A DNA stretch of 5,677 nt from Tannerella sp. (lineage in GTDB: Bacteria > Bacteroidota > Bacteroidia > Bacteroidales > Tannerellaceae): positions 1-5,677 of the forward strand of contig JAITBC010000126.1 in assembly GCA_031283785.1 (NCBI GenBank), in the 5' to 3' direction. Within the stretch, counting starts at the first letter, position 1; the number at the start of each line of letters is the position of its first letter. Below are positions 1-5,677 of the stretch, piece by piece. The translations under genes and the position numbers were made by a program. Under the pieces are notes generated by a model, which was given only the letters and a program-made list of their open reading frames with translations, ran no database searches and was not told the origin of the DNA.

Positions 1-2250
1 GCAACGTTACAGGAGATAGAACAGGTCATACGTGATAAAACATGGACGCCGGATCAGAGCGACAGTTCCGATGTAATGGAATTTACGCCGTTTGTCTCGA
101 TTGTTCCCGAACGCGAATACAGCCGTCCGGTTTCCCTGATGAGAGAGATTCCGATGGAAGCGTTAAAACCCAAAGGGATAAAAAACATTTGGGTTTTAGG
201 GCCTTCTGCCGGTATTTCCAAAGAAACGGCCGCCATATTAATGCGTCCCGTAAATGGCATTTCCTTAGGGCAAATCGTGGGGGAAAAAGTTGTTTCCGGG
301 ATAAAGGACAAAACGGCGTCAAAGGATGTAAGGGTATATAATCCGGTTATAAAAAAAGGAGAGAATAAAGGCGAAATACGTGAATTGTTGTTCCCCTTAC
401 GCCCTGACGGGCTGAAAGACAAGGTATTGTCCCCCGTTTCCGCTTTGCCGGTGCTGGGTTCTTACAATGTGGTTGTCATGGGAGGCGGTACTGCCGGCGC
501 CCCTGCCGGTATATCCGCTGCACGTCAGGGAGCCGGCACTTTAGTACTGGAATATTTACACGGGCTTGGAGGCATTATGACACTCGGATTAATCGGAAGG
601 TATTGGGATGGATATCGTGAAGGATTTTCTTCGGAAATAGACAACGGCGTCCGTTCAATGGCTCCGCCGGATCATCCGCGACAATTAAAGGACTGGAAAG
701 ACGCCCATTCTTCGGACTGGAAACAGGAATTTTTTCGCAGGGAATTACGAAAAGCAGGCGGCGAACTTTGGTTCGGGGTTTTAGGCAGCGGCGCTTTGGT
801 AAAAGATAATCAGGTAAAGGGTATCGTTGTAAGCACACCATACGGACAGGGAGTTGTTCTTGCAGATGAGATTATCGACAGTACCGGGAGTGCAGATATA
901 GCCATAGCAGCGGGCGCGGTTTACAATTATACAGGGAAACATGTTGCCGTACAGGGCGCCGGTATGGGAGCCTGGGAGCCTGAAGATTATTATAATAATA
1001 ATGACTGGGCGTTTATTGATGATACGGACGTCCTGGATATAAGTCGTATTTATGTGCAAGCCAAGAAAAAACTTACAGGCGCGTATGACATGGTCAAATT
1101 GCCGCAAACGCGGGAGCGAAGGCGTATTGTCGGAGAATATTCCGTTTCCGTTTATGACGTCATAAGCAAACGGCGTTATCCTGATACGATCTCGTATCAT
1201 AAGAGTTCATTCGATACGCACGGTATGATTGTCGATCCCTATTTTATATTATCTCCACCGGAAAAAAGACATGTCATATACGACGCCGACGTGCCTTTAC
1301 GCGCTTTATTGCCGAAAGGATTGAGCGGTATTCTGGTTACCGGTCTGGGAACAAGCGCTGATCGCGACGCAATGCCTGTGATAAGGATGCAGGCCTGCTT
1401 GCAGAATCAGGGGTATGCCGTCGGATACCTGGCTGCATTGGCCGTGCGTGAAAATAAACCGGTTACTGAAGTGGATATAAAGAAAGTTCAAAAGTATTTG
1501 GTCGGTATGGGTAACCTTCCTGACCGTATTTTGAAAGAAAAGCCATTTAAAGGATACGACAACAGGAATTTTGCGGAAGCAGCCCGGAGCGCTAAAGATA
1601 ATTATAAGGGACTGGAGGTTTTACTGACCGATCCTGTCCGGTGTATGCCGGCGCTCAGGAAAGAGATGCTTGCGGCAGTTTCGGAAAACGACCGTATAAT
1701 GTATGCTTCTATCCTTTGTATATTGGGCGATAAAACCTGCGCCTCCGTTTTAGCAGACGAGATTAAAAGGAATGAGAAATGGGACGCCGGATGGAATTAT
1801 ATAGGTATGGGACAATTCGGCCCGTGTATGAGCCGCTTGGATTCTTTATTGATAGCATTAGGCAAATCCCACGACAGCCGTTATTTGCCGGTCGTATCGG
1901 AGAAAGCGCTGTTACTGAATCCGGAAAATACGTTCTCGCATTTCCGGGCGGTAGCTACTGCTATGGAAGATTTGAAAAGCGCCGACGCTGCGCCTGTTCT
2001 TTACGATATGTTGCTCATGCCGGATATGCGGTATCATCATATCGAATCTTACCGTGACGCCCGAAGAAAGACGGTTCCCGGTATAGACGATGATAGCGTA
2101 AGGAATATGGCGCTGAGAGAACTTCATTTGGCCCGTGCTTTATATATGTGCGGCGATAAGGATCGACTGGGGGAAACGATACTGAATAATTATGCAAAAG
2201 GTTTACAGGGACATTATGCCCGTTATGCAAACACGGCATTGAATCAGTGA
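1..2250 (+). CDS. Large FAD-dependent oxidoreductase with tandem flavoprotein modules, 5' end outside window
   Basis: The frame is open from base 1, so the gene enters from upstream; the ATG at 76 is internal, because residues before and after it are continuous and the first recognisable motif would otherwise be headless. Numbering from base 1 gives 749 visible residues. Residues 49-96 (IPMEALKPKG, then NIWVLG, then MRP...LGQIVG) match the C-terminal signature of the FAD_oxidored family. Residues about 155-515 form a second, complete module: GxGxxG at G161/G163/G166 (VVVMGGGTAG), a DSTG motif at 293-296, RERRRIVGEY at 371-380, and a second copy of the C-terminal signature at 431-475 (VPLRALLPKG). 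Residues about 521-749 are a Leu/Ala-rich, probably helical domain resembling HEAT-type repeats. The family oxidises C-H/C-OH groups using FAD; the substrate here is unknown, possibly a sugar derivative. Location cannot be judged without the N-terminus. The stop is 17 bases before the next gene's ATG, so the two are probably co-transcribed. Confidence 0.88.
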   Translation, partial: ATLQEIEQVIRDKTWTPDQSDSSDVMEFTPFVSIVPEREYSRPVSLMREIPMEALKPKGIKNIWVLGPSAGISKETAAILMRPVNGISLGQIVGEKVVSGIKDKTASKDVRVYNPVIKKGENKGEIRELLFPLRPDGLKDKVLSPVSALPVLGSYNVVVMGGGTAGAPAGISAARQGAGTLVLEYLHGLGGIMTLGLIGRYWDGYREGFSSEIDNGVRSMAPPDHPRQLKDWKDAHSSDWKQEFFRRELRKAGGELWFGVLGSGALVKDNQVKGIVVSTPYGQGVVLADEIIDSTGSADIAIAAGAVYNYTGKHVAVQGAGMGAWEPEDYYNNNDWAFIDDTDVLDISRIYVQAKKKLTGAYDMVKLPQTRERRRIVGEYSVSVYDVISKRRYPDTISYHKSSFDTHGMIVDPYFILSPPEKRHVIYDADVPLRALLPKGLSGILVTGLGTSADRDAMPVIRMQACLQNQGYAVGYLAALAVRENKPVTEVDIKKVQKYLVGMGNLPDRILKEKPFKGYDNRNFAEAARSAKDNYKGLEVLLTDPVRCMPALRKEMLAAVSENDRIMYASILCILGDKTCASVLADEIKRNEKWDAGWNYIGMGQFGPCMSRLDSLLIALGKSHDSRYLPVVSEKALLLNPENTFSHFRAVATAMEDLKSADAAPVLYDMLLMPDMRYHHIESYRDARRKTVPGIDDDSVRNMALRELHLARALYMCGDKDRLGETILNNYAKGLQGHYARYANTALNQ

Positions 2251-2267
2251 TACATACAGAGTTAATC

Positions 2268-3776
2268 ATGAAAAAGCAAACAAGAAGAGATTTTATCAAA
2301 CATTCTACAATCGGTGGTATTGCTGCAACAACCGGTTTATCAGGATTATACATGAAAAGTTACGGCGCATCGTCCGCTGACGGCGTGGAAGCGAAAAGCG
2401 CTTATTCTTTTAAACGGGATATTCCTGTGGATAGTGAAGTGTACGATTTGATTATCGCAGGCGGTGGTCCTGCGGGTATTGGCGCAGGTATCGCCGCTGC
2501 GCGGCTGGGCGCAAAAGCGCTGATTATTGAAGCGATGGGATGCCTTGGGGGAATGGGAACATCAGGACTGGTGACCGCTTTCGACCCGATGGCGAACGGA
2601 GAGGAAATGCTGGTAGGCGGTATCATGCACGAAATTGTCTTCAAAATGTATGAACGTGGATTTCTCGGACCGCGAGAGAAACCGGAGGTGTTTGCGAAGT
2701 CCTATCATCACTGGACAAGTTTTCATGCGGAAGGATACAAGTTACTGCTTGACGAAATGATCGTGGAAGCCGGTATTGAAGTACGTTTTTTTACACGTGT
2801 GATCGCGGCGGACGCCGACCCGAAAAAAGGCCGGGTTAATGGTATCATCCAGCAGAATGTGGAAGGGTTGCGTTATGTCAGGGCGAAAACGTTTATTGAT
2901 GCGACAGGCGACGCGATCTTGTCGGAGTTTTGCGGAGTGAAATATCGTGAAGCCGGTATAGACATGCCCGGCGCTATGCCGCCTACGCTCTGTTCGTATG
3001 TTGCGAATGTAAACGGAAAACACGCCGGAAATGGCGGGCAGGAATCGCCTGCGCTATTCAAAGCCATTGCAGACGGCCATTTCACACAACCGGACAAGCA
3101 TGTGCCAGGCGCATTTCACGTAAGTGAAACAATCAATTACTTCAATACAGGCCATGTTTTTGGAACAAATGCCATGAATTGTGCAAGTCTTACGCAAGCT
3201 ATGATAAAAGGACGTAAAATAGTACAGGAGTTTGTTTCGTATTATAAAAAGTATGTACCCGGATATGAAAACATAGAGTTAGTGGCTACGGCAGCGTTAT
3301 TAGGCGTGCGCGAATCGCGGCGGATTGTCGGCGAATACGAATTGTGCTATGCCGATTATGAAGCCCGTCGCCATTTCCCTGATCAGATAGGTATTTTTAA
3401 TAAAGCGGTTGATATCCATATATACGATACTTCGGAAGAAGAATATCAGCGCTACAGAGATGAATATACCCGGACTTCCCGGCTCAACCCCGGCGAGTAT
3501 TTCGGAATTCCCTATTCCATATTAGCGCCCAAAGGGTGGACAAATTTGTGGGTAGCAGGCCGGTGCAATTCGAGCGACGTCAAAGTACATGGTTCCATAC
3601 GTGTACAGCCGGCCGCCAATATGATGGGACAAGCTGCCGGTACGGCTGCCGTCCAGTCCATCCGTACCGGGCAGCCCGCCTGCGACCTGAATACGGAAGA
3701 ATTGGTGAAAACCTTACGGAAGGCCGGCGCTAATTTGCCTCAAAAAACTTTATCATCCAAAATGACACGTTCCTGA
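2268..3776 (+). CDS. Tat-exported FAD-dependent oxidoreductase (FAD_oxidored family)
   Basis: This complete gene encodes 502 residues, a normal length for the family. The start is the ATG at 2268 because it places a twin-arginine signal right at the N-terminus: TRRDFIKHS at residues 5-13 followed by a hydrophobic Gly/Ala/Thr-rich stretch to about residue 35. A GTG at 2247 overlaps the upstream stop (GTGA) and would add seven residues; it is possible but less likely. Residues 61-70 (LIIAGGGPAG) are the FAD ADP-binding loop with G65/G67/G70. CLGGMGTSG at 92-100, DATGDA at 211-216, RESRRIVGEY at 348-357, VDIH at 381-384 and the C-terminal signature IPYSILAPKG...NLWVAGRCNSS...GSIRVQP...MGQAAG at 414-458 are all family hallmarks. 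Tat export implies folding with FAD in the cytoplasm and work in the periplasm. Proteins of this family are sometimes mislabelled xanthan lyase in databases; nothing here indicates a lyase. The substrate is unknown, and the setting beside GH16 and Gfo/Idh/MocA genes suggests a carbohydrate. Confidence 0.93.
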   Translation: MKKQTRRDFIKHSTIGGIAATTGLSGLYMKSYGASSADGVEAKSAYSFKRDIPVDSEVYDLIIAGGGPAGIGAGIAAARLGAKALIIEAMGCLGGMGTSGLVTAFDPMANGEEMLVGGIMHEIVFKMYERGFLGPREKPEVFAKSYHHWTSFHAEGYKLLLDEMIVEAGIEVRFFTRVIAADADPKKGRVNGIIQQNVEGLRYVRAKTFIDATGDAILSEFCGVKYREAGIDMPGAMPPTLCSYVANVNGKHAGNGGQESPALFKAIADGHFTQPDKHVPGAFHVSETINYFNTGHVFGTNAMNCASLTQAMIKGRKIVQEFVSYYKKYVPGYENIELVATAALLGVRESRRIVGEYELCYADYEARRHFPDQIGIFNKAVDIHIYDTSEEEYQRYRDEYTRTSRLNPGEYFGIPYSILAPKGWTNLWVAGRCNSSDVKVHGSIRVQPAANMMGQAAGTAAVQSIRTGQPACDLNTEELVKTLRKAGANLPQKTLSSKMTRS

Positions 3777-4004
3777 TATAAATAATAATAATATTCTAAA
3801 AAAAATAGACTGTATGAATAGACGAACATTTGTAAAAAACGCAGGTTATATAGGTTTGGCAGCAGGTCTTCCAACCGCGGGAAGCGCCGCCGTTTCCAAC
3901 GGTCAGGATAAAAAAGGCAACATGCTGCTGCAAAAGAAAATACCGGTTGACGGCCAGTGGGATGTTATAGTTGCCGGCGGCGGCTCCGGGTTTCGGAGCA
4001 ACTT

Positions 4005-4029
4005 CCGCATAAATTTTATACATTTGCGG
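4005..4029. repeat. Imperfect inverted repeat at the pseudogene breakpoint
   Basis: Arms ccgca(ta)aat at 4005-4014 and atttgcgg at 4022-4029 are complementary over 8 base pairs with a two-base bulge and a 7-base loop. The left arm begins in the last flavoprotein-like codons and the right arm lies beyond them, so the repeat sits across the point where coding homology ends. This arrangement is compatible with a recombination or excision scar but may be chance in AT-rich DNA. Confidence 0.4.
4019..4026 (+). promoter_or_regulatory. Candidate Bacteroidetes -7 promoter box (TAnnTTTG) ahead of the GH16 gene
   Basis: TACATTTG fits the known Bacteroidetes -7 consensus TAnnTTTG exactly. It would start a transcript near 4033 and give a leader of about 155 bases before the GH16 ATG at 4189, containing the 4117-4138 inverted repeat. 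No good TTTG -33 element lies 19-21 bases upstream, which lowers confidence. The same bases form the right arm of the 4005-4029 repeat. Confidence 0.35.
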
Positions 4030-4116
4030 CATGGTTGATAATTCTCTTAGCTCTCGTATTGTAATTTAAGTTGCCATCATACAGTAACGATTGGGTATAG
4101 TTATTGATAGTGCCTC

Positions 4117-4138
4117 TATTGATTTTAGTAAATCAATA
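4117..4138. repeat. Perfect 9-bp inverted repeat in the GH16 leader
   Basis: The arms tattgattt (4117-4125) and aaatcaata (4130-4138) are perfect reverse complements around a TAGT loop. The repeat lies 51 bases before the GH16 ATG. It has no following T-run and an AT-rich stem, so it does not look like an intrinsic terminator. It could be a regulator operator or a leader RNA hairpin. A further TATTGAT copy at 4102-4108 lies 15 bases before the left arm in the same orientation, which suits a multi-site operator. Confidence 0.55.
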
Positions 4139-4144
4139 TATTTC
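4137..4144 (+). promoter_or_regulatory. Near-consensus -7 box overlapping the inverted repeat
   Basis: TATATTTC differs from TAnnTTTG only in the last base and overlaps the right end of the 9-bp inverted repeat. If used, transcription would begin near 4151, giving a leader of about 38 bases, and a protein bound at the repeat would block it. There is no TTTG at the -33 position (4113-4116 reads cctc), so this is a weak alternative to the box at 4019. Confidence 0.25.
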
Positions 4145-4170
4145 GGGTTACTTGTTAATTGAAAAAAAGA

Positions 4171-4176
4171 AAAGGA
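4171..4176 (+). promoter_or_regulatory. Possible ribosome binding site for the GH16 gene
   Basis: AAAGGA ends 12 bases before the ATG at 4189. The spacing is slightly long, but it is the only purine-rich Shine-Dalgarno-like stretch near any start in this window, and it supports the ATG at 4189 over the in-frame TTG at 4159, which would place this site inside the gene. Confidence 0.4.
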
Positions 4177-4188
4177 ATTTGTAAGTTT

Positions 4189-5490
4189 ATGAAAAGAAAT
4201 GTTGTTATTTTAGGGTTAATAGTGCTGATCAAAATTTGTGTTGTAAACGAATTGAAACCGCAAAATCATACGGGTTTCACTGATATCTACAAAGACTTCA
4301 ATTACGGACAAAACACGGATAAGAATACGGAGTGGATACAAGCCATTCAAGTTATAGAACCGGCTTGTCGTTCAGAAGTAAAAGGACAAGTAATCGTTAA
4401 ATTCAAAGCTCCGGGCATGGAACAAGCTAAAGCTTTTTGCTGGCGGCAACCGACCAAAGAAAATCCAAGCGAATGGGGGACTGATGTTAATTTGACTCCC
4501 CAAATATTGAAATTAGCAAAAAAAGGAGAAAGTGCATTCTCCTTTAATGCAGATGATTTTCCGGCAGGTCCGATGAATATCCGTATATACGCGCAAAACA
4601 AAAAGGGAGAGCATGATGTCTTTGAACTTCAATTGTATAATCTCGGTGGAGTTAAATGGAATATGGGAATTCCCTTGTCTGATCCTCCTGCGGCAAAAGG
4701 CTTAAAATTAGTATTCTCCGATGACTTCAATGGACCTTTGTCTATTTCAAACGATGGTCGTAATGCAAGATATAATGCACACAAACCACGTTTCGGCGAT
4801 TTTAGCGGCTGGCAATTTGCGGATGTGGACGGTCTCGATAATCCATTCAAACAGGTAGACAGTTATTTAAAAATAGAGGCGCGTAAAAAATCCGGCACAA
4901 AAGGAAGCAGCGGACTTATCGCTTCGGTTGATATGGATGGTAAGGGTTTCTGGGTAAAAGCTCCATGTTATTTGGAATGTCGTTTTATAGCACAATCGGC
5001 TCCCGGAACATGGCCTGCTTTTTGGACGATTACTCATCTTGACAGAGGAACTCAAGGAGATGAACTTGATATAGTTGAGGCTTATGGCGGTGTAGGGAAA
5101 GGAAATCCTAATCATCCCGGATATAGTCTTGTGAGCCATTTCTGGGGACAAAGCAATCCGGACGGAAGCGAAAAGAAGCATCCCGATAAAGTTGTTCCTA
5201 TTATGGAACTTGGCAGTAAATCTTACTGGTCAACTACTTTTCACACTTATGGAGTATATATCGGCTTAGAAGAAACGGTATATTATTTTGACAATATTGA
5301 AGTATTTCGTCATCCGACAAATCATATTTCACGCGACTATCCACATGTTTTTCTTATCAATTATGCCATAGGAGGCATTAGCGGTTGGTCCATTGATCTG
5401 GAGCGTTATGGAAACGGTTCGGATATGTATGTTGATTTCGTTCGCGTATATGCTTTATATAATGTTGATTACGTGCAAGAAGAGAAATAA
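4189..5490 (+). CDS. Secreted family 16 glycoside hydrolase (beta-glucanase/agarase-like)
   Basis: The gene encodes 433 residues from the ATG at 4189; an in-frame TTG at 4159 is a less likely start. Residues 2-19 have two basic residues and then a hydrophobic run (VVILGLIVLIKICVV), a probable signal peptide, though with a Lys inside it. Residues about 45-155 look like an all-beta accessory domain, probably Ig-like. The GH16 jelly roll spans about 172-422: LVFSDDFNG at 174-182, GTWPAFW at 273-279, and the active-site motif ELDIVE at 292-297. By family knowledge E292 is the nucleophile, D294 the assisting acid and E297 the acid/base. The ExDxxE form marks the beta-bulge branch that holds laminarinases, agarases and porphyranases. 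The end (MYVDFVRVYA, 413-422) is the usual last GH16 strand, so the enzyme is intact. It should hydrolyse internal beta-1,3/1,4 bonds of a glucan or galactan outside the cytoplasm. It is more AT-rich than its neighbours on both sides. The precise substrate cannot be read from the sequence. Confidence 0.93.
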   Translation: MKRNVVILGLIVLIKICVVNELKPQNHTGFTDIYKDFNYGQNTDKNTEWIQAIQVIEPACRSEVKGQVIVKFKAPGMEQAKAFCWRQPTKENPSEWGTDVNLTPQILKLAKKGESAFSFNADDFPAGPMNIRIYAQNKKGEHDVFELQLYNLGGVKWNMGIPLSDPPAAKGLKLVFSDDFNGPLSISNDGRNARYNAHKPRFGDFSGWQFADVDGLDNPFKQVDSYLKIEARKKSGTKGSSGLIASVDMDGKGFWVKAPCYLECRFIAQSAPGTWPAFWTITHLDRGTQGDELDIVEAYGGVGKGNPNHPGYSLVSHFWGQSNPDGSEKKHPDKVVPIMELGSKSYWSTTFHTYGVYIGLEETVYYFDNIEVFRHPTNHISRDYPHVFLINYAIGGISGWSIDLERYGNGSDMYVDFVRVYALYNVDYVQEEK

Positions 5491-5544
5491 ACAATGAAGA
5501 ATGTATTTTTATTATATACAAATCATGTTAACTAAATTTCAAAT

Positions 5545-5677
5545 ATGAGAGAAAAAAGAAAACTCAAAATGGGCATGGTTGGCGGCGGAAGCGACGCCTT
5601 TATCGGAGCCATACACCGTCGTGCGGCATTCATGGATAACCTGATCGAACTGGTTTGCGGTTGTTTCAGCGTTAACC
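5545..5677 (+). CDS. Gfo/Idh/MocA-family NAD(P)-dependent oxidoreductase, N-terminal part only
   Basis: Forty-four codons are visible before the window ends. The start chosen is the ATG at 5545; in-frame ATGs at 5569 and 5575 would begin inside or just before the first strand of the fold and are less likely. Residues 9-21 (MGMVGGGSDAFIG) are the Rossmann dinucleotide-binding loop, followed by AIHRRAAFMD and LIELVCGCFSVN, the beta1-alphaA-beta2 pattern of Gfo/Idh/MocA enzymes. There is no signal peptide, so it should act in the cytoplasm. Members oxidise or reduce sugars, inositols and related polyols with bound NAD(P). It follows the GH16 stop by 54 AT-rich bases lacking a clear terminator, so co-transcription is possible. 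Its base composition resembles the flavoprotein genes more than the GH16 gene. The catalytic Lys/His and substrate domain lie outside the window, so specificity is unknown. Confidence 0.88.
   Translation, partial: MREKRKLKMGMVGGGSDAFIGAIHRRAAFMDNLIELVCGCFSVN

Larger units (their letters stand above)
3814..4038 (+). pseudogene. Truncated, frameshifted third Tat-type FAD-dependent oxidoreductase
   Basis: The ORF has 74 codons where relatives have about 500. Residues 1-30 are a clean Tat leader (NRRTFVKNAG, then a Gly/Ala-rich hydrophobic run). Residues 43-58 (IPVDGQWDVIVAGGGS) match IPVDSEVYDLIIAGGGP of the upstream gene at residues 52-68. The family sequence then breaks: the annotated frame continues as GFRSNFR, but the +1 frame at 3989-4009 reads GFGATSA, what is expected after the glycine loop. 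Inserting two bases after 3988 (tccg|ggt to tcc-gcg-ggt) restores GGGSAGFGATSA, so a 2-bp loss in a CG dinucleotide run is the simplest explanation. In the restored frame a stop follows at once (TAA 4010-4012) and no flavoprotein sequence is visible further on. Thus it carries both a frameshift and a 3' truncation. It lies 37 AT-rich bases after the intact paralogue. A short expressed Tat peptide cannot be excluded, but it would lack any FAD-binding fold. Confidence 0.82.

Noticed and set aside
76..78. ATG at 76 as the start of the first gene
   Set aside because: The frame is open to base 1, and the family-like motif starts only 23 residues later, in the middle of a domain. The gene must enter from upstream.
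2247..2267. GTG start overlapping the upstream stop (GTGA) as the true start of gene 2
   Set aside because: It only adds seven residues ahead of a Tat signal that begins cleanly at the ATG at 2268. Translational coupling through the overlap remains possible but is not needed.
3777..3813. AT-rich spacer with TAATAATAATA as a repeat or terminator
   Set aside because: It is a short simple-sequence run with no stem structure, ordinary for AT-rich gene starts in this phylum.
3796..4032. Minus-strand ORF of 78 codons across the pseudogene
   Set aside because: It is the reverse complement of the Tat leader and glycine-loop region and has no recognisable motif. The plus-strand frame is clearly the ancestral coding one.
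5502..5520. TGTAT...ATACA hairpin after the GH16 stop as a terminator
   Set aside because: The stem is only 5 AT-rich base pairs and no T-run follows, so it is too weak to call.
5494..5535. Thirteen-codon ORF between GH16 and the Gfo/Idh/MocA gene
   Set aside because: It has no ribosome binding site, no similarity to known leader peptides that I can see, and is the length expected by chance.
5533..5540. TAAATTTC as a promoter for the Gfo/Idh/MocA gene
   Set aside because: It ends four bases before the ATG, so a transcript from it would start inside the coding region.

Overview
The window reads as part of a carbohydrate-catabolism cluster from a Bacteroidetes (probably Bacteroidales) genome. 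Supporting signs are weak or absent Shine-Dalgarno sequences, AT-rich gene starts, a TAnnTTTG box of the type used by the Bacteroidetes primary sigma factor, and the mix of protein families. These families are FAD_oxidored-type flavoproteins with Tat leaders, a family 16 glycoside hydrolase and a Gfo/Idh/MocA oxidoreductase. The species cannot be named from this sequence.

All genes are on the + strand. (1) Bases 1-2250 are the 3' part of a large FAD-dependent oxidoreductase whose start lies outside the window. Its visible N-terminus looks like the end of one flavoprotein module, followed by a second complete module and a C-terminal helical domain, so the full protein is probably a fused double flavoprotein. 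(2) Bases 2268-3776 encode a complete 502-residue FAD-dependent oxidoreductase with a twin-arginine export signal, only 17 bases after gene 1. (3) Bases 3814-4038 hold the first ~65 codons of a third Tat-exported FAD oxidoreductase. It is frameshifted inside its dinucleotide-binding motif and then broken off, and I call it a pseudogene. (4) Bases 4039-4188 are a non-coding, AT-rich leader with a perfect 9-bp inverted repeat. (5) Bases 4189-5490 encode a complete secreted GH16 endo-glycanase with an ExDxxE active site. (6) Bases 5545-5677 are the start of a Gfo/Idh/MocA NAD(P)-dependent oxidoreductase that runs off the end. The gaps 3777-3813 (37 bases) and 5491-5544 (54 bases) are AT-rich and show no convincing terminator or further gene.

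A plausible joint role is extracellular cutting of a beta-glucan- or galactan-type polysaccharide by the GH16 enzyme. Released sugars or glycosides would then be oxidised by the periplasmic flavoproteins and the Gfo/Idh/MocA enzyme. The substrate and the order of steps are inference. The most notable points are the tandem flavoprotein architecture of gene 1, and the breakpoint near base 4010. There the third flavoprotein gene stops, base composition becomes more AT-rich, and a GH16 gene of different style follows before composition returns to GC-richer at the Gfo/Idh/MocA gene.
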